From: an uncultured Methylophilus sp.
GTDB lineage: Bacteria; Pseudomonadota; Gammaproteobacteria; Burkholderiales; Methylophilaceae
DNA length: 25,223 bases
NCBI GenBank assembly: GCA_936943315.1
Contig: CAKZJM010000425.1
Coordinates: 1-25,223 of the forward strand
Direction of reading: 5' to 3'
Below the pieces are notes generated by a model, which was not told the DNA's origin, did no database searches, and worked only from the letters and a program-made list of their open reading frames with translations. Both the position numbers and the translations under genes were made by a program. Each line of letters begins with the position of its first letter. Position 1 is the first letter of the stretch. This document shows positions 1-6,950 of the stretch, piece by piece.

Positions 1-15
1 CAAGCTGCTAGGGCG

Positions 16-252
16 ACAACTAACGTAGTGTTGCGGCGTAGGCTAACTCGCGTAGCGATGTTAAGTATAGCGGCCTTAGCCAATTTCGTGACCGCTTACG
101 CTAAGTCGAGCAAAGCAACGCACGAAAGTCTTGAGTTGAGCAACGCAAGGCAGCAGAAGGCCGTGATGGCTGGGTGCCTTCCTCTTTGGCTTCGGCCGCC
201 ACTGCGTGGCTTAATCTGAAGGTTAGCCAATACCGCAAACCTTGTTAGTTGT
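16..252. repeat. Long imperfect inverted repeat, non-coding element
   Basis: The two ends of this stretch are inverted copies of each other. ACAACTAAC at 16-24 matches GTTAGTTGT at 244-252, TTGCGG at 31-36 matches CCGCAA at 233-238, and GGCTAAC at 41-47 matches GTTAGCC at 222-228. The blocks occur in the same order with nearly equal spacing. Weaker similarity continues inward, including a GCGGCC block followed by AGCCAA on both arms. The middle has short direct repeats built on GAGCAA and CAACGCA. The only reading frame here (28-219) has no ribosome binding site and no recognisable domain. It could be a miniature mobile element, a structured RNA or a decayed repeat. I cannot tell which, and it may extend left of the window. 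Confidence 0.5.
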
Positions 253-286
253 GATTAATTTCTAGGAGTATACGTCAGAAAGTGAC

Positions 287-300
287 TCGCCTGTAGGCGA
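287..300. other. Small GC hairpin right of the inverted repeat
   Basis: TCGCC and GGCGA pair around a TGTA loop. On the minus strand it is followed by GAGTCACTTTCT. From memory, similar short hairpin-plus-tail sequences recur in intergenic regions of proteobacterial genomes, but I could not check this. No function is assigned. Confidence 0.3.
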
Positions 301-321
301 AACAGAGCACTCCATAAAATA

Positions 322-348
322 GCAAAGGCAACCTTAAGTTGCCTTTGC
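322..348. terminator. Distal terminator-like hairpin downstream of decarboxylase gene
   Basis: GCAAAGGCAAC (322-332) and GTTGCCTTTGC (338-348) form a perfect 11-bp stem with a 5-base loop. On the minus strand it is followed by a T-rich stretch (TATTTTATGG), which suits a second, backup terminator for the minus-strand decarboxylase gene. It could also stop transcripts entering from the left. Confidence 0.6.
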
Positions 349-370
349 AAAAGCTCGAAAACAAGGAAAA

Positions 371-389
371 CTCAGCAGAAAATGCTGAG
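371..389 (-). terminator. Proximal terminator of decarboxylase gene
   Basis: CTCAGCA and TGCTGAG form a 7-bp stem with a 5-base loop. It lies 13 bases past the stop codon of the minus-strand decarboxylase and is followed on that strand by TTTTCCTTGTTTT. This is a typical rho-independent arrangement. Confidence 0.65.
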
Positions 390-402
390 CGAAATAAGAG
401 GA

Positions 403-2649
403 TTAATCTTCTTGCTTCACGCAATCCACGTAATATACGGCTTTACCGTCGACTATTTGCTTCACTAACCCATGGTTATCCGTCTCAAAGCCTGGGAATT
501 TCTCATTAAACTCACGCGCAAACTTGAGGTAGTTCACAATGACTTTGTTAAAGCGTTCGCCAGGGATCAACAACGGGATGCCTGGCGGGTAGGGCGTTAA
601 CAGCACTGCGGTGACGCGGCCTTCGAGGTCATCAATGGCTACGCGCTCAATTTTGCGATGCGCCATTTTTGAGAAAGCATCGGTCGGTTTCATGGCTGGG
701 ACCATGTCAGACAGGTACATTTCCGTCGTCAGGCGTGCGACGTCATTCGCTTTGTATACTTCGTGAATTTGTGTACACAAGTCTTTCAGGCCAACACGCT
801 CATAGCGCGGGTGTTTCTGTACAAACTCTGGCAACACTTTCCATAGCGGCTGGTTCTTGTCGTAGTCGTCTTTAAACTGTTGTAACGCGGCCACCATCGT
901 GTTCCAGCGGCCTTTGGTAATACCGATGGTAAACATGATAAAGAATGAGTAGAGACCCGTTTTTTCAACAATTACACCATGTTCGGACAAGTATTTTGTC
1001 ACAATAGCTGCCGGGATACCGAACTCCTCAGAGAAGTCACCTTCTACATCAAGGCCAGGGGTAATAATGGTGGCTTTGATCGGATCCAGCATGTTAAAGC
1101 CTTCGGCCAGATTGCCGAAGCCATGCCAGCGTTCATTGGCCTTGAGCATCCAGGCGTCACGTTCTTCCAGACCATCTTCTGACAAATCGGTTGGACCCCA
1201 GACCTTAAACCACCAGTCGGTGCCCCATTCTTCGTCGACCTTGCGCATGGCACGGCGGAAGTCCAAAGCTTCTTTGAGGGATTCTTCTACCAGGGCAGTA
1301 CCGCCCGGCGCTTCCATCATGGCGGCGGCCACGTCACAGCTGGCAATAATCGAATATTGCGGGCTGGTTGAGGTATGCATTAAGTAGGCTTCGTTGAACA
1401 CGTCACGGTCCAGGCGGTTCTGGTCAGCATCCTGTACCAGAATCTGCGAAGCCTGGCTCAAGCCCGCCAGCAGTTTATGCGTAGACTGGGTAGAGAACAC
1501 CATGGATTCTTTACAGCGCGGACGGTCGGCACCAATGGCGTGGTAGTCACCGTAGAAGTCATGGAAGGTGGCATGCGGCAACCAGGCTTCGTCAAAATGC
1601 AGGGTGTCGATCTTGCCATCCAGCATTTCCTTGATTTCTTCCACGTTGTATAACACGCCGTCGTAGGTCGATTGTGTAATGGTCAGCACACGTGGCTTGG
1701 CATTTTTGTCGGTGGCAAACGGGTTGCGTGCGATCTTTTTCTGGATGTTTTCCCAGGCGAATTCACTTTTGGGGATGGGCCCGATAATGCCGAAATGGTT
1801 ACGCGTTGGCATCAGGAACACAGGCACGGCGCCGGTCATGATGATGGAATGCAGCACAGACTTATGGCAGTTGCGGTCAACCACCACGATGTCACCAGGC
1901 GCCACCGTCGAGTTCCAGACGATTTTGTTGGAGGTGGAGGTACCGTTGGTCACAAAGTACAAATGGTCGCAGTTATAAATGCGCGCAGCATTGCGCTCAG
2001 AAGCGGCAACCGGGCCGGTATGGTCCAGTAACTGGCCTAGTTCATCTACGGCATTACAGACGTCTGCACGCAGCATATTTTCACCAAAAAACTGGTGAAA
2101 CATCTGCCCGACAGGGGATTTCAGAAAGGCCACGCCACCGGAGTGACCAGGGCAGTGCCAGGAGTAGGAGCCATCGGCTGCGTAATGTGTCAGTGCCTTA
2201 AAGAAAGGCGGTGGCAGGCTGTCCAGATAAGCTTTTGCTTCACGGATAATAAGGCGCGCCACAAACTCTGGCGTATCTTCATTCATATGGATAAAACCGT
2301 GCAGTTCGCGCAATACATCGTTGGGGATGTGGCGGCTGGTGCGGGTTTCACCATGCAGAAAGATGGGAATCTCTTCGTTACGGTAGCGGATTTCTTGCAC
2401 AAAGTTACGCAGTTGCTCAATCGCTTCCGGTTTCTCTTCCACGATTTCTTCATCGTCAATCGACAGGATAAATGCAGAAGCACGGCTTTGCTGCTGGGCG
2501 AAAGAGGTGAGGTCGCCGTAGCTGGTCACGCCGAGCACTTCCAGGCCTTCATCTTCAATGGCTTTGGCTAACACACGGATACCGAGGCCAGAAGAGTTCT
2601 CGGAGCGAAAATCCTCGTCAATAATGACGATAGGGAATCTAAATTTCAT
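403..2649 (-). CDS. Arginine/lysine/ornithine decarboxylase, AdiA-like
   Basis: This is a 748-residue PLP-dependent fold-type I decarboxylase of the large bacterial Orn/Lys/Arg family. It removes the carboxyl group from a basic amino acid to give agmatine, cadaverine or putrescine in the cytoplasm. Residues 1-130 form the response-regulator-like wing domain. The PLP core follows, with HCPGHSGG near 165, DRNCHKS near 258, HFDEAW at 351-356 and the PLP-binding lysine in STHKLL at about K392. A C-terminal domain carries PYPPGIPLL. Length and motif order match E. coli AdiA (about 755 residues) more closely than LdcC or SpeC, but substrate choice cannot be read safely from sequence. In this setting it may feed polyamine synthesis rather than acid resistance. 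The ATG is preceded by AAAGGA at a normal distance. Two terminator hairpins follow the stop. Confidence 0.9.
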   Translation of the reverse strand: MKFRFPIVIIDEDFRSENSSGLGIRVLAKAIEDEGLEVLGVTSYGDLTSFAQQQSRASAFILSIDDEEIVEEKPEAIEQLRNFVQEIRYRNEEIPIFLHGETRTSRHIPNDVLRELHGFIHMNEDTPEFVARLIIREAKAYLDSLPPPFFKALTHYAADGSYSWHCPGHSGGVAFLKSPVGQMFHQFFGENMLRADVCNAVDELGQLLDHTGPVAASERNAARIYNCDHLYFVTNGTSTSNKIVWNSTVAPGDIVVVDRNCHKSVLHSIIMTGAVPVFLMPTRNHFGIIGPIPKSEFAWENIQKKIARNPFATDKNAKPRVLTITQSTYDGVLYNVEEIKEMLDGKIDTLHFDEAWLPHATFHDFYGDYHAIGADRPRCKESMVFSTQSTHKLLAGLSQASQILVQDADQNRLDRDVFNEAYLMHTSTSPQYSIIASCDVAAAMMEAPGGTALVEESLKEALDFRRAMRKVDEEWGTDWWFKVWGPTDLSEDGLEERDAWMLKANERWHGFGNLAEGFNMLDPIKATIITPGLDVEGDFSEEFGIPAAIVTKYLSEHGVIVEKTGLYSFFIMFTIGITKGRWNTMVAALQQFKDDYDKNQPLWKVLPEFVQKHPRYERVGLKDLCTQIHEVYKANDVARLTTEMYLSDMVPAMKPTDAFSKMAHRKIERVAIDDLEGRVTAVLLTPYPPGIPLLIPGERFNKVIVNYLKFAREFNEKFPGFETDNHGLVKQIVDGKAVYYVDCVKQED

Positions 2650-2681
2650 GCAATAAATCCTTTACCGCTAAAATCAAGACA

Positions 2682-2722
2682 CAAGGGCACAGTGAAAGCA
2701 TTTGCTTTGCACCGTGCCCTTG
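2682..2722 (-). terminator. Long hairpin between dcd and the decarboxylase gene
   Basis: CAAGGGCAC (2682-2690) pairs perfectly with GTGCCCTTG (2714-2722). The stem continues inward through GTG/CAC and AAAGC/GCTTT, with only single-base interruptions, to an ATTT loop. On the minus strand it follows the dcd stop and is trailed by a weak T-rich stretch (CTTGATTTTAG). It is probably the dcd terminator or an attenuator limiting read-through into the decarboxylase gene, whose start codon lies 33 bases further on. Confidence 0.55.
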
Positions 2723-2753
2723 ATGATTGTCAGGTTGTTGTTCAATGTTGCCG

Positions 2754-3323
2754 TTATATTTTTGGCAAGGTCACGCCAATTTGACCCTGGTATTTACCAC
2801 CACGGTCTTTATAGCTGGTTTCGCACACTTCATCAGACTCAAAGAACAGCACTTGCGCACAGCCTTCACCTGCATAAATTTTGGCAGGCAGGGGGGTGGT
2901 GTTGCTGAATTCAAGTGTGACATAGCCTTCCCACTCTGGTTCAAACGGCGTTACGTTGACGATAATGCCGCAACGCGCATAGGTGGATTTACCAAGGCAT
3001 ACCGTCAGTACTGAGCGTGGGATGCGGAAATACTCTACCGTGCGCGCCAGTGCAAATGAGTTGGGTGGAATCACGCAGTAGCCTTTGCCAGAGACTTCTA
3101 CAAAAGATTGCGGGTCAAACTGCTTGGGGTCAACAATGGTACTGTTGATATTGGTGAATACGCGGAATTCGTCAGCACAACGGATATCGTAACCATAAGA
3201 AGATGTGCCGTAAGACACGATCTTTTGACCATTGGTCTCACGTACAAGCTTGGGCTCAAACGGCTCAATCATGCCATGTTGTTCAGCCATTCTGCGTATC
3301 CATTTGTCCGACTTAATGCTCAT
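2754..3323 (-). CDS. dcd: dCTP deaminase
   Basis: This 189-residue protein deaminates dCTP to dUTP, feeding dUMP and then dTTP synthesis. Its length fits the usual bacterial enzyme (about 190 residues). Visible family signatures are SYGYDIR at 42-48, GKSTYARCG at 111-119 (phosphate binding), TPFEPEWEG around 125-133 and VTLEFSN around 135-141. The catalytic glutamate is at about E138, the same number as in the E. coli enzyme. The C-terminal DRGGKYQGQ segment is the flexible lid that closes over the nucleotide. It is a homotrimer in known relatives. It lies between zwf and the decarboxylase gene on the same strand, but hairpins on both sides suggest its own transcript. No functional link to its neighbours is evident. 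Confidence 0.95.
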   Translation of the reverse strand: MSIKSDKWIRRMAEQHGMIEPFEPKLVRETNGQKIVSYGTSSYGYDIRCADEFRVFTNINSTIVDPKQFDPQSFVEVSGKGYCVIPPNSFALARTVEYFRIPRSVLTVCLGKSTYARCGIIVNVTPFEPEWEGYVTLEFSNTTPLPAKIYAGEGCAQVLFFESDEVCETSYKDRGGKYQGQIGVTLPKI

Positions 3324-3373
3324 TCCGATATCCAGTCTTAGCGTATTGATTGCTTGTCTTTAAAGAGAAAAAA

Positions 3374-3391
3374 GCGGAGTTTAAACTCCGC
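3374..3391 (-). terminator. Terminator of zwf
   Basis: GCGGAGTTTAAACTCCGC is a perfect 18-base palindrome. On the minus strand it is followed directly by TTTTTTCTCTTT. It lies about 100 bases past the zwf stop codon. The plus side is followed by TTTTAG, so it may act in both directions. Confidence 0.8.
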
Positions 3392-3494
3392 TTTTAGTGA
3401 GTGCAAATAATAACAACAATTGCTGTCAAATTTGCAAACTTTTTGTGAATTTTTGGCGAATTAATCAAACCAATCGGGTTTTAGGCCCAAGGGT

Positions 3495-4970
3495 TTATTT
3501 GTCGCCGCCTAATTCAATGCTGTAACGCCAGAACTGGTCTTCACCTTCAAAAATCACTTTCGAAGCTTCGGGGTCACGGCTGCCCGCAGGGTATTGGTAA
3601 ACCGGGCGCTTGTCTTCTGCCCAGGCTTTAACAACCGGGTCTACCAGGCGCCATTGTGCTTCAGCTTCTGAAATGTGCAGGTAGTTGGAGTTATCGCCTT
3701 GCATCAGGTTGAGCAACAAAGCCTCGTAAGCATCTACGGAGTCGTCGCTGTCCCAGCGGTTAGCTGCATCCAGTTGGATGGTACGGGTTTGTACGTCCAG
3801 GCCAGGAATCTTGGACTGGATTTCCAGTTTGATACACTCGCGTGGCTGGATCCCGATAATCAGCCAGTTTTGGTCCTGGTTATTGATTTGCATCGGTGCT
3901 TTTTTGAAGCGGATGGAAATGCGGGTGTCGGCTTCGTGCAGGCGTTTTGCCGTACGGATGTAGAACGGCACACCTTTCCAGCGAGGGTTGTCAATAAACA
4001 GTTTCAGCGCTGCGTAAGTTTCTACTACGCTGTCCTTGTTGCCTAGTTCTTCGAGGTAGCCAGGCACTTTTTCGCCATTGATTTCGCCCGCAGCATATTG
4101 TGCACGGAAGGCATGTTTTTCCAGCTCATTCACCGGGATAGGACGAATCTGCTCCAACAATGCAATTTTCGCGTCGCGCACACCTTCAGGAGAAAGGTCT
4201 TTCGGCATTTCCATGGCGGTGAGCGCCAAGGTTTGCAGAATGTGGCTTTGCAACATATCACGCAATGCACCGGTGCTGTCATAGAACTGTGTACGGTCGC
4301 CCACACCCAGCATTTCGGTGTTGGTGATTTGTACGTGGTCAATGTACTGGTTGTTCCAGATCGGCTCGAGCACGGTATTGGTAAAGCGTTGCAGCAAGAT
4401 GTTTTGCAGCGCGGATTTACCCAGGTAGTGGTCGATACGGTAAATCTGGCTTTCTTTAAGGTGCTTGGTGATGGCCGCTTGCAGTTCTTTGGCAGAAGGC
4501 AAGTCGGTACCAAATGGTTTCTCAATCACCACACGGCGCCAGTATTTGTCTTCTTGCGTCAGGCCAACGTTGGCCAGTGATTCAACCACTGGGGCAAAGT
4601 CAACAGGACGCACAGACAGGAAGTAAGCCAGGTTTTGCGGGAATACTTTTTCGTCGCTCAGCGTGGCTTTCAGTTTTTTGAAAGCATCTGGATCGGTCGG
4701 TGGGTTGGCATGGTAGAAGTTACGGGCGATAAAACGCTCGAACACTTTCTGGTCATAGCCTTTTTTAAATTTGGTATCCAGCATGGATTTGATGTCTGCA
4801 CGCCAGGCGTCCAGATCAACCACTTGGCGGCCAACGCCGATAATTTTCATGTCATCAGGCAGGCGGCCCAGCAGGTCTAGCCTGAACAAACCAGGATACA
4901 GTTTAACGCGGGCCAGGTTGCCGCTAGCGCCAAACAATACCAGGGTGCATGGATCAATTTTATTCGTCAT
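3495..4970 (-). CDS. zwf: Glucose-6-phosphate 1-dehydrogenase
   Basis: This 491-residue enzyme oxidises glucose 6-phosphate to 6-phosphogluconolactone with NAD(P)+. With gnd and pgl it forms the oxidative hexose-phosphate branch, which RuMP-cycle methylotrophs use to oxidise formaldehyde carbon to CO2 and make reducing power. The dinucleotide-binding motif is GASGNLA at 14-20, with N where GASGDLA is commoner. EKPFG is at 148-152 and the substrate motif RIDHYLGK at 176-183, with D178 and H179. The next residue is S, where E is usual in this family (GKE). The ALRDMLQ segment is also present. Start: AAGG lies 7 bases before the ATG. It is downstream of gnd on the same strand, but a terminator lies between them, so the two may be separately transcribed. 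Confidence 0.95.
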   Translation of the reverse strand: MTNKIDPCTLVLFGASGNLARVKLYPGLFRLDLLGRLPDDMKIIGVGRQVVDLDAWRADIKSMLDTKFKKGYDQKVFERFIARNFYHANPPTDPDAFKKLKATLSDEKVFPQNLAYFLSVRPVDFAPVVESLANVGLTQEDKYWRRVVIEKPFGTDLPSAKELQAAITKHLKESQIYRIDHYLGKSALQNILLQRFTNTVLEPIWNNQYIDHVQITNTEMLGVGDRTQFYDSTGALRDMLQSHILQTLALTAMEMPKDLSPEGVRDAKIALLEQIRPIPVNELEKHAFRAQYAAGEINGEKVPGYLEELGNKDSVVETYAALKLFIDNPRWKGVPFYIRTAKRLHEADTRISIRFKKAPMQINNQDQNWLIIGIQPRECIKLEIQSKIPGLDVQTRTIQLDAANRWDSDDSVDAYEALLLNLMQGDNSNYLHISEAEAQWRLVDPVVKAWAEDKRPVYQYPAGSRDPEASKVIFEGEDQFWRYSIELGGDK

Positions 4971-4997
4971 TTCTAACCTTAAGATAAAAATGTAAAC

Positions 4998-5018
4998 GGG
5001 AAAGGGCAGGCCTTTCCC
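4998..5018 (-). promoter_or_regulatory. Hairpin in the zwf leader
   Basis: GGGAAAGG (4998-5005) and CCTTTCCC (5011-5018) form an 8-bp stem with a 5-base loop, ending 27 bases before the zwf start codon on the minus strand. It is followed by GTTTACATTTTTATC, an imperfect T-tract. It could be a weak terminator or attenuator, or an mRNA-stabilising leader structure. Confidence 0.4.
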
Positions 5019-5083
5019 ATGTGTTTGTGACTGCAGGGACTAATTGATTAGTTCCAGGCCAGTGCTAACAATTAAGCAAAAAA

Positions 5084-5102
5084 GCCTCTCGGTATGAGAG
5101 GC
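5084..5102 (-). terminator. Terminator of gnd
   Basis: GCCTCTC and GAGAGGC pair around a GGTAT loop. The minus strand continues with a run of six T after the stem. The hairpin begins 7 bases past the gnd stop codon, so gnd and zwf are separated by a terminator although they are only 139 bases apart. Confidence 0.8.
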
Positions 5103-5109
5103 TCATCAC

Positions 5110-6015
5110 TTACTTGGTTTTAACTGCGTGGCCACCAAATGCATTACGCATCAGTGACAACAGTTTGTAGCTGTAACCTTTGGAGTCCTGGCTGCGGAAG
5201 CGGGCTTGCAATGCAACCGTCAATACTGGTGCAGCAACCCCTTGTTCAACCGCTTCAACCACTGTCCAGCGGCCTTCGCCGGAGTCAGCAACGTAAGGAG
5301 CGATGGCTTCCAGTTTCTGGTCACCTTTCAGCGCTTCAGCAGTCAGGTCAAGCAACCAGCTGCGAACGACAGAGCCATGACGCCACAATTCAGTGATTTG
5401 CGCCAGGTCCAGGTTGAAGTCTTCTTTACCTTTGATCAGGTCCAGGCCTTCAGCAAACGCTTGCATCATGCCGTATTCGATACCGTTGTGGATCATTTTG
5501 GTGAAGTGACCGGAGCCGACTGGACCTACGTGTGCCCAACCGCGATCTGCGTGAGTCAATGCTTGTGCGTAAGGTGCCAATACGTCAGCGTATTGTTTTT
5601 CGCCGCCGTACATCAGGCAGTAGCCGTTTTCCAGGCCCCAAACGCCACCAGAAGTACCGCAGTCAATAAAGCCGATACCGTGTTCTGCTAACATTGCGCC
5701 ACGGCGCTGGCTGTGTTTGTAGTTTGAGTTGCCGCCGTCGACGATGATATCGCCTTTATTCAGCATCGGGATCAGGTCTTTGATTTGGTTTTCGGTGATT
5801 TCACCTGCTGGCAACATCAACCAAACAATTTTTTGGCCTTCGAGCTTGCTCACTGCATCAGCAACTGAAGTCGCTGCTTCCATACCTTCTTCTTTAACTA
5901 AACGGTTAACGAATTCGGTGTTGAAGTCAAAACCAACCACGTTAATTTTGTGACGCAGCAAGCGTGCAGCCATGTTGCCGCCCATTTTGCCCAAGCCAAT
6001 CATTGCTAATTTCAT
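5110..6015 (-). CDS. gnd: 6-phosphogluconate dehydrogenase, decarboxylating (short form)
   Basis: This 301-residue enzyme oxidises and decarboxylates 6-phosphogluconate to ribulose 5-phosphate and CO2. It belongs to the short class (about 300 residues, YqeC/GndA-like, often NAD-preferring in known members) rather than the 470-residue E. coli type. Visible features are the Rossmann motif GLGKMGG at 7-13, DGGNSNY near 93-99, the substrate motif GTSGGVWGLE, and the catalytic segment HFTKMIHNGIEYG with K173, N177 and E180. The frame is open upstream to an ATG at 6060, but I chose the ATG at 6015. The protein then starts MKLAMIGLG as in the family, and AGGA lies 8 bases before it. The ribulose 5-phosphate product is the precursor of the formaldehyde acceptor in RuMP bacteria. 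It is divergent from pgl. Confidence 0.93.
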   Translation of the reverse strand: MKLAMIGLGKMGGNMAARLLRHKINVVGFDFNTEFVNRLVKEEGMEAATSVADAVSKLEGQKIVWLMLPAGEITENQIKDLIPMLNKGDIIVDGGNSNYKHSQRRGAMLAEHGIGFIDCGTSGGVWGLENGYCLMYGGEKQYADVLAPYAQALTHADRGWAHVGPVGSGHFTKMIHNGIEYGMMQAFAEGLDLIKGKEDFNLDLAQITELWRHGSVVRSWLLDLTAEALKGDQKLEAIAPYVADSGEGRWTVVEAVEQGVAAPVLTVALQARFRSQDSKGYSYKLLSLMRNAFGGHAVKTK

Positions 6016-6126
6016 TCGGATTTTCCTATGGTGTGAGGATAGTTTGTAAGAGACACCCATCTTTTGGATGGCATGAACCCGATCAGTGCTTCGGATAATT
6101 TTGCAGAATTATCATGTCGAGTCAGC

Positions 6127-6136
6127 TATAATTATA
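6127..6136. promoter_or_regulatory. Palindromic -10 shared by divergent gnd/pgl promoters
   Basis: TATAATTATA is a perfect 10-base palindrome giving TATAAT on the plus strand (6127-6132) and on the minus strand (6136-6131). It lies between gnd (start 6015) and pgl (start 6201). TTGCAG at 6101-6106 is a possible plus-strand -35, but the spacing of 20 is long. The -10 call is reasonable; the -35 elements are uncertain. Confidence 0.45.
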
Positions 6137-6200
6137 ACAAATGCAGTCACGCACTAAAAGGCTGCGCACGCTTTTTTGTATTGTTTTTTACAGGTTTTCT

Positions 6201-6887
6201 ATGTCTTTAAGCTCTCAAACCCGGTGGCACTCGTTTCAATCCCAGGAAGAAATTAACCAGGCAGCCCTTAACAGAATTTTAGCCGCAGCCGACGCTGCCA
6301 TTGCCAAGCACGGTAGTTTTTTGATTGTGCTGGCGGGTGGCAGTACGCCCAAAGCGGTCTACCAATTGTTGGCAAAGGCCAATGCCGACTGGGCGAATTG
6401 GCATGTCTATCACAACGATGACCGTTGCCTGCCTGTGGATCACCCAGAACGTAACAGCAAAATGGCGCGCGATGCCTGGCTGAGCCATGTCGCGATTCCT
6501 GACAGTCAGATTCATGACATTCCTGCTGAATTAGGTAATGTCGAAGGTGCCAAAGCCTATGCTGCTACCCTGAAAGGTGTGCGTACCTTTGACCTGGTGA
6601 TTCTGGGTCTGGGTGAAGACGGTCACACGGCCAGCCTGTTTCCGGGCCAACTTGTCGACAACACGGCGGATGCAGTGCCTGTTTACAACTCACCCAAACC
6701 GCCTGCGGACCGTATCACCATTAGCCAGGATCGTCTGAACAATACCCACGAAGTGATGTTCCTGGTCACCGGTGCAGGGAAGCAAGAGGCGGTCGATCAG
6801 TGGCGCAGCGGCATTGCGATCCCGGCCACCTTGATTCAATCGCCAAATGGTGTGGATGTGTATTGTTTTGGGGTTGAGTTGAAATAA
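6201..6887 (+). CDS. pgl: 6-phosphogluconolactonase
   Basis: This 228-residue lactonase of the DevB/SOL family hydrolyses 6-phosphogluconolactone to 6-phosphogluconate, the step between Zwf and Gnd. The two family signatures are present: AGGSTPKAVYQLL starting near residue 45, and GLGEDGHTASLFPG at 136-149. The segment between them contains NDDRCLPVDHPERNS, typical of the active-site region. The frame is open from an ATG at 6141, but I prefer the ATG at 6201. It has ACAGG 6 bases upstream and gives the usual family length (about 230); the extra 20 residues would be basic and unlike the family. The gene is divergent from gnd and ends at a strong terminator, so all three enzymes of the oxidative branch are encoded within 3.4 kb. 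Confidence 0.93.
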   Translation: MSLSSQTRWHSFQSQEEINQAALNRILAAADAAIAKHGSFLIVLAGGSTPKAVYQLLAKANADWANWHVYHNDDRCLPVDHPERNSKMARDAWLSHVAIPDSQIHDIPAELGNVEGAKAYAATLKGVRTFDLVILGLGEDGHTASLFPGQLVDNTADAVPVYNSPKPPADRITISQDRLNNTHEVMFLVTGAGKQEAVDQWRSGIAIPATLIQSPNGVDVYCFGVELK

Positions 6888-6903
6888 TTCAGCTACCAAA
6901 AAG

Positions 6904-6923
6904 AAAGCGCCTCAGGGCGCTTT
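6904..6923. terminator. Bidirectional terminator between pgl and mrp
   Basis: AAAGCGCC and GGCGCTTT form an 8-bp stem with a TCAG loop, followed on the plus strand by TTTT and on the minus strand by CTTTTT. It can serve both pgl (plus) and mrp (minus), which converge here. A small GCGGC/GCCGC hairpin at 6937-6950 lies between it and the mrp stop codon. Confidence 0.8.
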
Positions 6924-6950
6924 TTTTATGCGTTTTGCGGCAATCGCCGC

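Noticed and set aside
28..219. 63-residue open reading frame at the left edge
   Set aside because: It has no ribosome binding site and no domain, and it lies inside the inverted repeat, whose arms explain the sequence better than coding does.
1..300. Possible tmRNA, RNase P RNA or integron attC site
   Set aside because: I could not find the tRNA-like end of tmRNA or the conserved P4 segments of RNase P. Some GTTA-type 7-mers resemble attC core sites, but most do not fit the GTTRRRY pattern, the spacing is too long, and no cassette or integrase is visible.
403..2649. Specific naming as lysine, ornithine or arginine decarboxylase (gene symbol)
   Set aside because: Overall similarity is closest to AdiA, but the substrate cannot be decided from motifs alone, so no symbol is given.
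3424..3429. Consensus -35 TTGACA on the minus strand upstream of dcd
   Set aside because: The only good -10 (TATTAT at 3412-3407) is 11 bases away, too close, and the zwf terminator lies between it and dcd.
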